From: Hyphomicrobiales bacterium
GTDB lineage: Bacteria > Pseudomonadota > Alphaproteobacteria > Rhizobiales > Rhizobiaceae
DNA length: 64,000 bases
Reading direction: 5' to 3'
Assembly: GCA_900471515.1 (NCBI GenBank)
Contig: UCFC01000051.1
Location: forward strand, 1 to 64,000
A program made the position numbers and the translations under genes. Shown in pieces: positions 17,760 through 25,897 of this stretch. Under the pieces are notes generated by a model. That model was not told where the DNA came from and did not search any database. It worked only from the letters and a program-made list of their open reading frames with translations. Every line of letters starts with the position of its first letter. Within the stretch, counting starts at the first letter, position 1.

Positions 17760-19004
17760 ATGGATATTCGCAGCAACGTTTTGCGCCAGCTCAAGAGCCG
17801 CCGCGAGGGTTTCAGTCTCGAACAGCCCTTCTATATCGACGAGGATTATTTCCGTCTGGACATGGAGATGATCTATTACCGCGACTGGCTGTTCATCGGC
17901 CATGATTGCGAATTGCCGAAGCCGGGCGCCTATTTCACCGTCCAGATCGGCGATTATCCCGTCGTCATCGTGCGCGGCCGCGACAATGTCATCCGTGCTT
18001 TCCACAACAGCTGTCGCCATCGCGGCTCGCGCGTCTGCACCAAGGAGCACGGCTCTTCCGTGCGCCTCGTCTGCCCCTATCACCAGTGGACCTACGATCT
18101 CGACGGCAAGCTCGCCTTCGCCCGCCACATGGGCGACGATTTCGACAAGAGCGGCTTCGGGCTGAAGCCGGTCCATTGCGAAACGGTGGCCGGCTACGTC
18201 TTCATCTGCCTCGCCAACGTCGCGCCGGATTTCCAGACGGTGCGCGACAAGATCGAGCCCTATATGGCGCCGCACCATATCGGCGAGGCCAAGATCGCCT
18301 TCCAGAGCACCATCATCGAGAAGGGCAACTGGAAGCTCGTCTGGGAAAACAACCGCGAGTGCTACCACTGCGCCGCAAACCATCCTGAACTCTGCCGCAC
18401 CTATCCGGAAGCCCCGAGCGTCACCGGCACGGACGGCGGCGCCGACGATCCGGAGATCGCCGGCCATTGGGCGCGCTGCGAGGCGGCCGGCCTGCCGAGC
18501 AAGTTCCAGATCTCGCCGGACGGGCAGTTCCGCACGGCCCGCATGCCGCTGATCGAGGATGCCGAAAGCTATACCATGTCCGGCAAGCGCGCCGTCAAGC
18601 GCCCGCTTTCCGACGACGTCACGATCAGCCATATCGGCACCATGCTGCTCTTCCATTATCCGACGACGTGGAACCATCTGCTCGGCGACCACGCCATCTC
18701 CTTCCGCGTGCTGCCGCTCAGCGCCAACGAAACGGCGGTGACGACCAAATGGATCGTCCACAAGGATGCGGTCGAGGGCGTCGATTACAACCTCGACGAA
18801 CTGACGCATGTCTGGACCGAAACCAACGATCAGGATCGCCGCATTGTCGAGGAAAACGCGTTCGGCATCCGTTCGCCGGCCTATGAGCCCGGCCCCTATT
18901 CCGCGGCGCACGAAGGCGGCGTCATGCAGTTTCTCGAATGGTATTCGAATTTCATGATCAACCGTCTGCAGGGCGATCAGGCCAAGCTCTCGGTCGTTGC
19001 CTGA
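17760..19004 (+). CDS. Rieske non-heme iron oxygenase alpha subunit (GbcA/Stc2-like)
   Basis: A 414-residue oxygenase component with an N-terminal Rieske [2Fe-2S] domain and a C-terminal mononuclear iron domain. The Rieske ligands are Cys85-x-His87 and Cys105-x2-His108; the iron-site motif [14 protein letters not shown] contains His203 and His208. The overall pattern is closest to the glycine-betaine and stachydrine demethylases and related oxygenases, which remove N-methyl groups. The substrate is an inference. The ATG at 17760 (MDIRSNV) has GAGG 8 bases upstream and is preferred over one 30 codons earlier. No ferredoxin reductase gene is adjacent, so electrons must come from a distant partner. 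Confidence 0.85.
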   Translation: MDIRSNVLRQLKSRREGFSLEQPFYIDEDYFRLDMEMIYYRDWLFIGHDCELPKPGAYFTVQIGDYPVVIVRGRDNVIRAFHNSCRHRGSRVCTKEHGSSVRLVCPYHQWTYDLDGKLAFARHMGDDFDKSGFGLKPVHCETVAGYVFICLANVAPDFQTVRDKIEPYMAPHHIGEAKIAFQSTIIEKGNWKLVWENNRECYHCAANHPELCRTYPEAPSVTGTDGGADDPEIAGHWARCEAAGLPSKFQISPDGQFRTARMPLIEDAESYTMSGKRAVKRPLSDDVTISHIGTMLLFHYPTTWNHLLGDHAISFRVLPLSANETAVTTKWIVHKDAVEGVDYNLDELTHVWTETNDQDRRIVEENAFGIRSPAYEPGPYSAAHEGGVMQFLEWYSNFMINRLQGDQAKLSVVA

Positions 19005-19085
19005 GGGGCGATCGCCGTCGGTTAATGTCCGGTTCATTTCGCCTCCGGTAGAAGTGGAGCGTGAATGCCGTCTTCGGGTCTTTCG

Positions 19086-19110
19086 GGAACGTTTTCCCGT
19101 CTTGTCCGTT
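19086..19110 (+). promoter_or_regulatory. EcfG/RpoE2 general stress promoter
   Basis: GGAAC at 19086-19090 is followed by exactly 16 bases and CGTT at 19107-19110. This fits the alphaproteobacterial EcfG/RpoE2 consensus GGAAC-N16/17-CGTT perfectly. It lies 40 bases upstream of the BA14K start codon. Such promoters are active in stationary phase, heat and osmotic stress and depend on PhyR. Confidence 0.75.
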
Positions 19111-19149
19111 ATCCGGCAGGCTTTTTTCGCTCTTGATCGGAGATACGCA

Positions 19150-19635
19150 ATGTTTGGGCTGAGTAAGAAGGTCGCGACTGCGGTTATGGCCGCCGCCGTC
19201 GTTGTGACGAGCTTCGTGCCGTCGCAGGCAATCCAGATGCCGGCCGCCCCGCAGGTGGAAAAATCGTCGCCTGTCGAAAACGTCCAATATCGCCGCTACT
19301 ATCGCCCGGGTTATCGCCCAGGCTACTATCCCGGATACCGTCCGGCCTATCGCCCCGGCTGGTACGGCGGCTATCGCGGCTATTCCTACTACCGGCCGGG
19401 CTACCGCCACTATAACGGCTACTGGTATCCGCTGGCGGCCTTCGGTGCCGGTGCCGTCATCGGCGGCGCCATTGCCGCCCAGCCGCGTTATTACGCGCCC
19501 GCACCGGCCCCCTCGGGCATCAATCCGAGCCATGTCGCCTGGTGCGAAAACCGCTATCGGTCCTACCGGGCTTACGACAATACGTTCCAGCCCTATAACG
19601 GCCCGCGCCAGCAGTGCTATTCGCCCTATTACTGA
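19150..19635 (+). CDS. BA14K family protein
   Basis: A 161-residue exported protein with a signal peptide of about 28 residues ([21 protein letters not shown]). A Tyr/Arg/Pro/Gly-rich middle follows with [13 protein letters not shown]-type repeats, then a hydrophobic glycine-rich segment ([13 protein letters not shown]). The C-terminal BA14K motif spans [16 protein letters not shown] to [10 protein letters not shown]14K was first described as a Brucella immunoreactive, lectin-like protein; rhizobia carry many paralogues. The ATG at 19150 follows GGAG. The upstream EcfG-type promoter suggests stress induction, and a clear terminator follows. Confidence 0.9.
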   Translation: MFGLSKKVATAVMAAAVVVTSFVPSQAIQMPAAPQVEKSSPVENVQYRRYYRPGYRPGYYPGYRPAYRPGWYGGYRGYSYYRPGYRHYNGYWYPLAAFGAGAVIGGAIAAQPRYYAPAPAPSGINPSHVAWCENRYRSYRAYDNTFQPYNGPRQQCYSPYY

Positions 19636-19660
19636 GGGGCAGGCACCGGTTCGCAAACAA

Positions 19661-19687
19661 CGCCCGGCCGTCGCGCCGGGCGTTTTC
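19661..19687 (+). terminator. terminator of the BA14K gene
   Basis: CGCCCGG and CCGGGCG form a 7-bp stem with an 8-base loop, immediately followed by TTTTCGTTT. It also faces the convergent zntB gene. Confidence 0.8.
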
Positions 19688-19710
19688 GTTTGTGCGGAAA
19701 AGGAAATACC

Positions 19711-20703
19711 CTAGAGAATGTCCACCCGCCGCAACAGCCACCAGGCAAAGAGGATGGAGGCGACGATAAGCCCGACGGCATATTCCGTGCCGTAGTCGCC
19801 GACCGCGAAGGGCAGGTTGGCGGTGTTCATGCCGAAGAAACCGGTCACGAGTGTCGGCGGCAGCAGGAAGGCCGTCATGATCGACAGAAGGTAGAGGTGG
19901 CGGTTCGTCTCCGAGGAGAGCTTGGAATCGATTTCTTCGTGCAGCAGCCGCGCGCGGTCCTGCAGCGCATAGATATCGTGATCGACCGTTTCCAGCCGGC
20001 TCGTCAGCCGCCCGGCAACGTCGTCGAAGCCGAAGGGCATTTCGTCCTCGTCGGAGGCGGCCGCCCGCCGCATCAGCGCCAGCACGGTGCGCAGATGGCG
20101 GTGCAGCCGCACGATCGTGCGGCGGACCGGAGCAAGCCTGCGGCGTTCGTCCCGCGGCGCGTTGTCGTAGACGAAGTCCTCGATCAGGTTGAGCTCTTCG
20201 GTGAGCTCGATGACGACGGAAATCAGCGTGCGCTGGAATTCGGTCACGAGCAGTTCGAAGAGATCGACGGGCCGGGCGAATTTGCCGGGATTCTTCGCGA
20301 TCGTCGCGCGTGCCCGCTCCACGCTTCTCAGCGGCTGCAGCCGGGTGGTGATGATGTAGCGGTCGGAGATCGCAAAGTGCAGCCAGCCGAGATTGGCCGT
20401 GTCCTGGTCGAACTCGCGCTGGCAATCGACCAGCGTGCCGAAAAGCATCTGTTCGTCGACGGTCAGCGCCGCGTGCGTGTCGCGCGTCGTCAGGGCCGCC
20501 TTGGCGTCGTCCATCACGCCGAGCGTGTCGAGCAGGGCGGGCACGCGGGCATCGGCGAGGTTGAGATGCAGCCAGTAGAAACCGTCGTCGGCGGCCAGCT
20601 CGGCGGCGGTCGCGCTGTTTTGAAGCCGCACGGCCACCTTGCTTTCCGGCGAGAAGCGATAGGCCCATACAAGGCCGGGTATGTTGACGGGCAAGGTATC
20701 CAT
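19711..20703 (-). CDS. zntB: zinc transporter ZntB (CorA family)
   Basis: A 330-residue CorA-superfamily inner-membrane channel; the ZntB branch moves zinc. The large N-terminal cytoplasmic domain is followed by two C-terminal membrane helices. The pore signature GMN lies at about 291-293 in FFGMNTANLPF, and the tail is short and positively charged. The open frame extends 58 codons upstream through an intergenic palindromic element. The ATG at 20703 with GAGAGG nearby gives the normal ZntB N-terminus and is chosen. No Zur-box is obvious. ZntB rather than CorA is chosen by overall resemblance; ion specificity cannot be proven from sequence. Confidence 0.88.
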   Translation of the reverse strand: MDTLPVNIPGLVWAYRFSPESKVAVRLQNSATAAELAADDGFYWLHLNLADARVPALLDTLGVMDDAKAALTTRDTHAALTVDEQMLFGTLVDCQREFDQDTANLGWLHFAISDRYIITTRLQPLRSVERARATIAKNPGKFARPVDLFELLVTEFQRTLISVVIELTEELNLIEDFVYDNAPRDERRRLAPVRRTIVRLHRHLRTVLALMRRAAASDEDEMPFGFDDVAGRLTSRLETVDHDIYALQDRARLLHEEIDSKLSSETNRHLYLLSIMTAFLLPPTLVTGFFGMNTANLPFAVGDYGTEYAVGLIVASILFAWWLLRRVDIL

Positions 20704-20739
20704 TTTGCCGATCCTCTCGCGAAAGCGATCAATCCTACT

Positions 20740-20845
20740 GAAACATGCCGCGCAAAACCGTGCAGCGGTTTTGCGATAACGCCTCGCGTCAAACAATACC
20801 TGCAGCATGGCGCCGGCCCTGAAAGAGCGCGACACGCTTAGAGAT
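20740..20845. repeat. rhizobial-type intergenic palindromic element
   Basis: CGCAAAACCG (20751-20760) and CGGTTTTGCG (20766-20775) form a perfect 10-bp hairpin, followed by a second imperfect inverted segment up to about 20842. Composition and layout resemble the repeated palindromes scattered between rhizobial genes. It shares GGTTTTGCG and a later AAACAAT with the element at 53356-53460. It lies in the 308-base gap 20704-21011 between the zntB and acyl-CoA dehydrogenase genes. Confidence 0.5.
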
Positions 20846-20919
20846 TCTCCATGACGTTTGTTTGCGCAAGAGCACAAGGCAAAAGGCGCGCTCGTCCAAG
20901 CTTGTCGACGGAAAGCAAA

Positions 20920-20935
20920 TTGACGTTTACGTAAA
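20920..20935. promoter_or_regulatory. LiuR-like operator upstream of the acyl-CoA dehydrogenase operon
   Basis: TTGACGTTTACGTAAA is an imperfect palindrome with the ACGT-NN-ACGT core recalled for LiuR, a MerR-type regulator of branched-chain amino acid and fatty acid degradation genes. It lies 76 bases upstream of the dehydrogenase start. The assignment rests on motif resemblance only. Confidence 0.4.
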
Positions 20936-21011
20936 AATCAATTAGCTCTTCGAACGGAGGCGCTGGGGCATCGGCTTTGCCGGCTGCCAGCCGAATGCGG
21001 AGGAAAATCGG

Positions 21012-22790
21012 ATGTATAAGGCGCCTGTCGAGGAAATCGCGTTCACGCTGAAGCACGTCGCCGGAATGGCGCAGTCAATTGACGGCGGCATCCTGGGCGA
21101 TCTCGGCGAGGATCTCGTCGATGCCATCCTGGCCGAGGCGGGACGATTTGCCACGGAGGAAATCGCGCCTTTGGCCGAGATCGGCGACCGTCAGGGCGCC
21201 CGCCTCTCCAATGGCGAGGTGAGGACGCCGGACGGCTGGCGCGATCTCTACCGCAACTGGGCGGCCGGCGGCTGGAACGGCCTGACGGCGCCGGAACAGT
21301 TCGGCGGCCAGGCCCTGCCGCATATGCTGAATGTCGCCGCCCTCGAAATGTGGAATTCCGGTTCCATGGCCTTCGCGCTCTGCCCGACGCTGACCATGGG
21401 CGCCGTCGAGGCCGTGAATGTGCATGGCAGCGCCTCGCTGAAGGAAAAATACCTGGCGCGCATGGTCTCGGGCGAATGGACCGGCACCATGAACCTCACC
21501 GAACCGCATGCCGGCTCCGATCTCGGCGTCCTGAAGGCGCGCGCCGAGCGTCGCGACGACGGCAGCTACCGCATCTTCGGCCAGAAGATCTTCATCACCT
21601 GGGGCGAGCATGATGCGGCCGACAATATCATCCATCTCGTTCTCGCCCGCCTGCCGGATGCCCCTGCCGGCACGCGCGGCATCTCGCTCTTCCTCGTGCC
21701 GAAATTCCTCGTCAACGACGACGGTTCGCTCGGCTCCCGCAACGATCTCCACTGCCATTCGCTGGAGCACAAGCTCGGCATCCACGGCTCGCCCACCTGC
21801 ACCATGATCTACGGCGACGGCAGGTTCGGCGCCGAGAAAGGAGCCGTCGGCTGGCTGATCGGCGAGGAGAACAAGGGGCTCGCCTGCATGTTCACGATGA
21901 TGAACAATGCCCGCCTTGCCGTCGGCATGCAGGGTGTCGCGATCTGCGAGGCCGCGACGCAGAAGGCGATCGCCTATGCCAGGGAGCGCACGCAGGGCAG
22001 GGCGCCCGGCTGGAGCGGTGCCGGCATGAGCCCGATCATCGACCATCCCGACGTTGCCCGCATGCTGCTCACCATGAAGGCGCTGACGCAGGGCGCGCGC
22101 GCCATCGCCTATGCCTGCGCCCACGCGATCGACATGGCCCACCGCGCCGCCGATCGCCGCGCGCACTGGCAGGAACGCGCCGCCCTGCTGACGCCGATCG
22201 CCAAATCCTTCGCCACCGATGCCGGCGTCGAGGTCGCCTCCCTCGGCATCCAGGTCCATGGCGGCATGGGTTTCATCGAGGAAACGGGTGCCGCCCGCTA
22301 CCTGCGCGATGCCCGCATTGCCCCGATCTACGAGGGCACGAACGGCATTCAGGCGATCGATCTCGTCACCCGCAAGCTGCCTCTGTCGGACGGCGGAGAG
22401 GTCAGGGCGTTCATTGCCGAACTGAAGGCGATCGCCGGTTCCGTCCGCGGTTCGAACATCGACGGCTTCGGCATGACGGCAGACCGGCTCGAAGCGTCGC
22501 TTGCCGACCTGCAGGAGGCGACGGACTGGCTGCTGGCTAGCCTTGCCGAGGGTAGACTGGCGCAGGCCCTGTCCGGCGCCACAGCCTACCAGCGCCTTTT
22601 CGGCCTCGCGCTGACCGGCTGCTATCTCGCCAAGGGCGGCCTTGCCCGCACCGCGGACGGGGCGGCAGAGGGCCGCGTCGCGCTTTGCCGCTTTGCCGCC
22701 GAAAACCTTCTGTCGGAAACGGCCGCGCTGAAAGACTGCATCGTCAACGGCGCCGAAAGCCTTGCCGCGGCCCGCACAATTCTCGCCTGA
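21012..22790 (+). CDS. acyl-CoA dehydrogenase (long form)
   Basis: A 592-residue FAD-dependent acyl-CoA dehydrogenase that introduces the alpha-beta double bond in acyl-CoA during beta-oxidation. It starts MYKAPVEEIAFTLKHV, typical of the long alphaproteobacterial type. The FAD/substrate motif MNLTEPHAGSDLG is near residue 165, the MMNNARLAVGMQG segment is near 300, and the presumed catalytic glutamate lies in APIYEGTNGIQA at about 441. An additional C-terminal domain of about 120 residues explains the length. GAGGA precedes the ATG at 21012. The next gene, an enoyl-CoA hydratase/isomerase, starts 12 bases after the stop, so the pair form an operon. Confidence 0.95.
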   Translation: MYKAPVEEIAFTLKHVAGMAQSIDGGILGDLGEDLVDAILAEAGRFATEEIAPLAEIGDRQGARLSNGEVRTPDGWRDLYRNWAAGGWNGLTAPEQFGGQALPHMLNVAALEMWNSGSMAFALCPTLTMGAVEAVNVHGSASLKEKYLARMVSGEWTGTMNLTEPHAGSDLGVLKARAERRDDGSYRIFGQKIFITWGEHDAADNIIHLVLARLPDAPAGTRGISLFLVPKFLVNDDGSLGSRNDLHCHSLEHKLGIHGSPTCTMIYGDGRFGAEKGAVGWLIGEENKGLACMFTMMNNARLAVGMQGVAICEAATQKAIAYARERTQGRAPGWSGAGMSPIIDHPDVARMLLTMKALTQGARAIAYACAHAIDMAHRAADRRAHWQERAALLTPIAKSFATDAGVEVASLGIQVHGGMGFIEETGAARYLRDARIAPIYEGTNGIQAIDLVTRKLPLSDGGEVRAFIAELKAIAGSVRGSNIDGFGMTADRLEASLADLQEATDWLLASLAEGRLAQALSGATAYQRLFGLALTGCYLAKGGLARTADGAAEGRVALCRFAAENLLSETAALKDCIVNGAESLAAARTILA

Positions 22791-22801
22791 AGGAGCTGAA
22801 C

Positions 22802-23554
22802 ATGAGCGACCCCGTCATCATCGAACGGTCCGCCGATCATCCGGCCGTGCAACTCATCCGCTTCAACCGGCCGGAAAAGAAGAACGCCTTCACCCGCGCC
22901 ATGTACCGCAGCATGGTCGAGGCGCTCGATGCCGCCAATGCCGATGCCGATATCAGGGCCACGGTCTTTCTCGGCACCGACGGCTGCTTCTCGGCCGGCA
23001 ACGATATCGGCGACTTCCTCGCCGCAGCCATGGGCGGCGGCATGGGGCAGGAACTGATCGATTTCCTCTATGCTCTCGTCAATGCCGAAAAGCCGCTCGT
23101 GTCCGGCGTCGACGGTCTGGCGATCGGCATCGGCACGACGCTCAACCTGCATTGCGACCTGACGATTGCCTCCGGCCGCAGCCAGTTCCGCACCCCCTTC
23201 GTCGATCTGGCGCTGGTGCCGGAAGCCGCCTCCAGCCTGATCGCCCCGCGCATCATGGGCCATCAGCGCGCCTTTGCCATGCTCGCCGCCGGCGAGGCAT
23301 TTTCCGCCGAGGACGCGAGACAGGCCGGCCTGATCTGGAAAGTGGCGGCACCGGCGGAGGTGGAAAGCCAGGCGCTGGCCGCGGCCGCAAAGCTTGCCGC
23401 CAAACCGCCGGAAGCCCTGAAAATCGCCCGCGATCTCATTCGCGGCCCCCGCGAGGAGATCATCGCCCGCATCGACGAGGAAGCCCGCCATTTCGCGGCG
23501 CGCCTCAAGAGCGGCGAAGCGCGCGCCGCTTTCGAGGCCTTCATGCGCCGCTGA
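22802..23554 (+). CDS. enoyl-CoA hydratase/isomerase family protein, probably isomerase type
   Basis: A 250-residue crotonase-fold protein. The oxyanion-hole segment FSAGNDIGDF is near residue 63. The region TPFVDLALVPEAASS (about 134-148) resembles delta3,delta2-enoyl-CoA isomerases, which keep a single catalytic glutamate in a PEGCSS-like position. The first glutamate typical of hydratases is absent: the usual GGGCEL position reads GIGTTLNL. Isomerisation of unsaturated acyl-CoAs is therefore more likely than hydration. The ATG at 22802 follows AAGGAG; the longer open frame runs into the preceding gene. It acts with the acyl-CoA dehydrogenase just upstream. Confidence 0.87.
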   Translation: MSDPVIIERSADHPAVQLIRFNRPEKKNAFTRAMYRSMVEALDAANADADIRATVFLGTDGCFSAGNDIGDFLAAAMGGGMGQELIDFLYALVNAEKPLVSGVDGLAIGIGTTLNLHCDLTIASGRSQFRTPFVDLALVPEAASSLIAPRIMGHQRAFAMLAAGEAFSAEDARQAGLIWKVAAPAEVESQALAAAAKLAAKPPEALKIARDLIRGPREEIIARIDEEARHFAARLKSGEARAAFEAFMRR

Positions 23555-23590
23555 GCCTTTCCAGGGCATCAGCCGCGCGGTTGTGGCCGT

Positions 23591-24841
23591 CTACTTCTCC
23601 AGCGTCGCCACGACCTCGACATGCGAGGTCCACAGGAACTGGTCGATCGGCGTGACCGAGGTGATGCGGTAGCCGCCCTCGACGAGCAGGGCAAGGTCGC
23701 GGGCAAGCGTCAGCGGATTGCAGCTGACGGCGACGATCTTCTTCACCGCCGAGCGCGCCAGTTCCTTGCACTGGAATTCGGCGCCCGCACGTGGCGGGTC
23801 GAAGACCACGGCGTCATAGACCTTGAGTTCGGATGTCATCAGCGGGCGGCGGAAGAGATCGCGCTTTTCGACGGTGACGGGCTTCAGCCCCTGCGTGTTG
23901 CGCGCCGCATGGTCGAGGGCCGCAACCGCCTTGCCGTCGCCTTCGACGGCGTGCACGCGGCCGATACGGGCAAGCTGCAGCGAAAACGTGCCGGCACCGG
24001 CGAAGAGATCGGCGATGCGCTTGGCCTTGCCGACATGGGCGAGCACCAGTTCGGCCATCGCCTCTTCGGCAGGCTTCGTCGCCTGTGTGAAGCCGCCGGC
24101 AGGCGGTGAGACCTTGACGCCGCCGAATTCGACGAGGGGCTTCGCCGGCTCGATGAGGATTTCGCCGTCGAGCGAGACACGCGCGATGCCGCGAAGGCCA
24201 AGAACCACCTCGATCGCCTTGCGCCGCTGCTGGTCGGAAAGCTTGCTTGCGCCCTCGACGGCAAGATCGAGGCCGGAGAGTGTTTCGAGAACCGCGATGC
24301 GGAAGGCATTGGCGTTGCTCGCGACGGCCGCGCCGACGGCCTTGATCGCCGGCAGCCGGGACATGATCCCCGCCGAGGAGATGGGACATTCCTCGATGGC
24401 GACGATATGGTGGCTTTCGGCCTGGTTGAAGCCGATGAGCATGTCCTTCTCGGTCTTGCGCGCGGCAAAGACCACGCGCCGCCGCTCGCCGGGATGGGCC
24501 GGGACGATCTCCCTCACCTCTGCCGTCAGCCCCTTGGATTTCAGCGCGTCCATGACGAGCTGCCGCTTGAAGGCGCGGTAGGGGATGTCGGCCATATGCT
24601 GCAGCGTGCAGCCGCCGCAGGTGCCGTTGACGCCGTCAGGCCCGAAATGCCGGCAGACCGGCTCCTGGCGGTCGGCGGAGGCAGATGCGATCGACATGAC
24701 CGTGCCGTGGTTCTTGACGCGGGCGATCGCGACCGTCTCGCCGGGCAGGGTGAAGGGCACGTAGACCGGCCCGTCCTTGCCGCTGGCAATGCCGTCGCCC
24801 TGTGCGCCGAGCCTGTCGATGGTAATGGTTTCCGTGCTCAC
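23591..24841 (-). CDS. class I SAM-dependent 23S rRNA m5U methyltransferase (RumA/TrmA family)
   Basis: A 416-residue RNA C5-uridine methyltransferase. An N-terminal TRAM domain (about 1-60) is followed by an iron-sulfur cysteine set: PVCRHFG, GTCGGCTLQHM and EECPI. The Rossmann SAM domain contains DLFAGAGTFSLQLA, FDPPRAGA and the catalytic cysteine in VSCNPLTLARDL. Relatives methylate 23S rRNA (U1939 or U747). The start is a GTG at 24841 that overlaps the tlyA stop as GTGA, a clear sign of coupling to tlyA. It ends 36 bases from the convergent isomerase gene. The exact target uridine is not known. Confidence 0.93.
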   Translation of the reverse strand: MSTETITIDRLGAQGDGIASGKDGPVYVPFTLPGETVAIARVKNHGTVMSIASASADRQEPVCRHFGPDGVNGTCGGCTLQHMADIPYRAFKRQLVMDALKSKGLTAEVREIVPAHPGERRRVVFAARKTEKDMLIGFNQAESHHIVAIEECPISSAGIMSRLPAIKAVGAAVASNANAFRIAVLETLSGLDLAVEGASKLSDQQRRKAIEVVLGLRGIARVSLDGEILIEPAKPLVEFGGVKVSPPAGGFTQATKPAEEAMAELVLAHVGKAKRIADLFAGAGTFSLQLARIGRVHAVEGDGKAVAALDHAARNTQGLKPVTVEKRDLFRRPLMTSELKVYDAVVFDPPRAGAEFQCKELARSAVKKIVAVSCNPLTLARDLALLVEGGYRITSVTPIDQFLWTSHVEVVATLEK

Positions 24842-25584
24842 GCTTTCGTCCCTGCCAGTAGATATTCCTGATTGCCGTCGCCGCCCGAAATCGGCGAGGG
24901 GATGAGGCCGAAACTCTTCCAGCCCATATCCGCCGTGAACCAGCGTTCCAGCTCAGCCGCCACGTCAGGCCCGCAGGCCGGGTCCTTGAGCAGCCCGCCC
25001 TTGCCGATCGCCTCGCGTCCCGCCTCGAATTGCGGCTTGACGAGAATGGCGGCGACGGAACCGGGCTGCGCTAGATCGAGAGCCGGGGCCAGCGCCAGTT
25101 TCAGCGAGATGAAGGAGACGTCCGAGACGACGAAATCGACAGGCGCACCGATATCCCCGGCCGTCAGGTTGCGGGCGTTCAGCCCCTCGATATTGGTGAC
25201 GCGGGGATCGGCCGAAATCCGCGGATGCATCTGCCCGTGGCCGACATCGACAGCCGTCACATGCGCGGCACCCCGCTCCAGCAGCACTTCCGTGAAGCCG
25301 CCGGTCGAGGCACCGACGTCGAGACAGTGCCGTCCCGCCGGGTCGAGCCCGAAATGGTCGAGGGCTGCGACAAGCTTCAGGGCCGCGCGCGAAACATAGT
25401 CCTGCGCCGGGTCGTCGATCTCGATTGCCGCATCCGGGCCGAAGAGGGCGCCGGCCTTCGTCACGACCCTGCCGGCGACCTTCACCGTGCCGCGCGAGAC
25501 GGCATCGCGCGCCCGCGAACGGCTCGCAAAGAGGCCGAGGGTGACGAGAAGCTGGTCGAGGCGCTGGCTGTTGTGATCGGACAT
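24838..25584 (-). CDS. tlyA: TlyA family rRNA 2'-O-methyltransferase / putative hemolysin
   Basis: A 248-residue TlyA protein with an N-terminal S4 RNA-binding domain (RLDQLLVTLGLFASRSRARDAVSRG) and a FtsJ-like SAM domain (CLDVGASTGGFTEVLLERGA near 90). Characterised homologues 2'-O-methylate cytidines in 16S and 23S rRNA. The frame is open 41 codons upstream through AT-rich DNA, but ATG at 25584 gives the standard N-terminus. It shares a 4-base overlap with the downstream methyltransferase gene, so two rRNA-modifying enzymes form one transcript. In other rhizobia, as I recall, tlyA follows dxs; here the two are separated by accessory genes. Confidence 0.93.
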   Translation of the reverse strand: MSDHNSQRLDQLLVTLGLFASRSRARDAVSRGTVKVAGRVVTKAGALFGPDAAIEIDDPAQDYVSRAALKLVAALDHFGLDPAGRHCLDVGASTGGFTEVLLERGAAHVTAVDVGHGQMHPRISADPRVTNIEGLNARNLTAGDIGAPVDFVVSDVSFISLKLALAPALDLAQPGSVAAILVKPQFEAGREAIGKGGLLKDPACGPDVAAELERWFTADMGWKSFGLIPSPISGGDGNQEYLLAGTKA

Positions 25585-25676
25585 CGGCTGTGAATGACGG
25601 GCAAAGCCGTCGGTTGCAAGCATTTTATTGGCATTCCGGATGCGCGGGCACGACCCGGCATTGCCGGGAGCGCAAT

Positions 25677-25725
25677 AATTTAAACTGATCTCTATTGCGG
25701 CGCACAAATTTAAACAAATTTAAAT
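25677..25725. promoter_or_regulatory. three helically phased AATTTAAA sites upstream of the chemoreceptor gene
   Basis: In the 313-base gap 25585-25897, AATTTAAA starts at 25677, 25707 and 25717, i.e. spaced 30 and 10 bases, matching whole helical turns. The surrounding DNA is unusually AT-rich for this genome. The site could bind a regulator of tlyA or of the chemoreceptor gene, or bend DNA. No small ORF or hairpin terminator is seen in the rest of the gap. Confidence 0.4.
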
Positions 25726-25897
25726 CCCTGCCCGCATAGGTTCACCTCGATTGCAGCGGTTCGCTTTTGAATCGCTTCGTGCCATGAAGGCTCCCGCGTC
25801 CTCCCCGCCGATCATGTTCCTCATCAAGAAGTCTTGTGGCCGCGCCTGTGCGTGGTCGCCCCTTGTCGCGCCTGATGTCGCCAGGAGAAATTGACCG

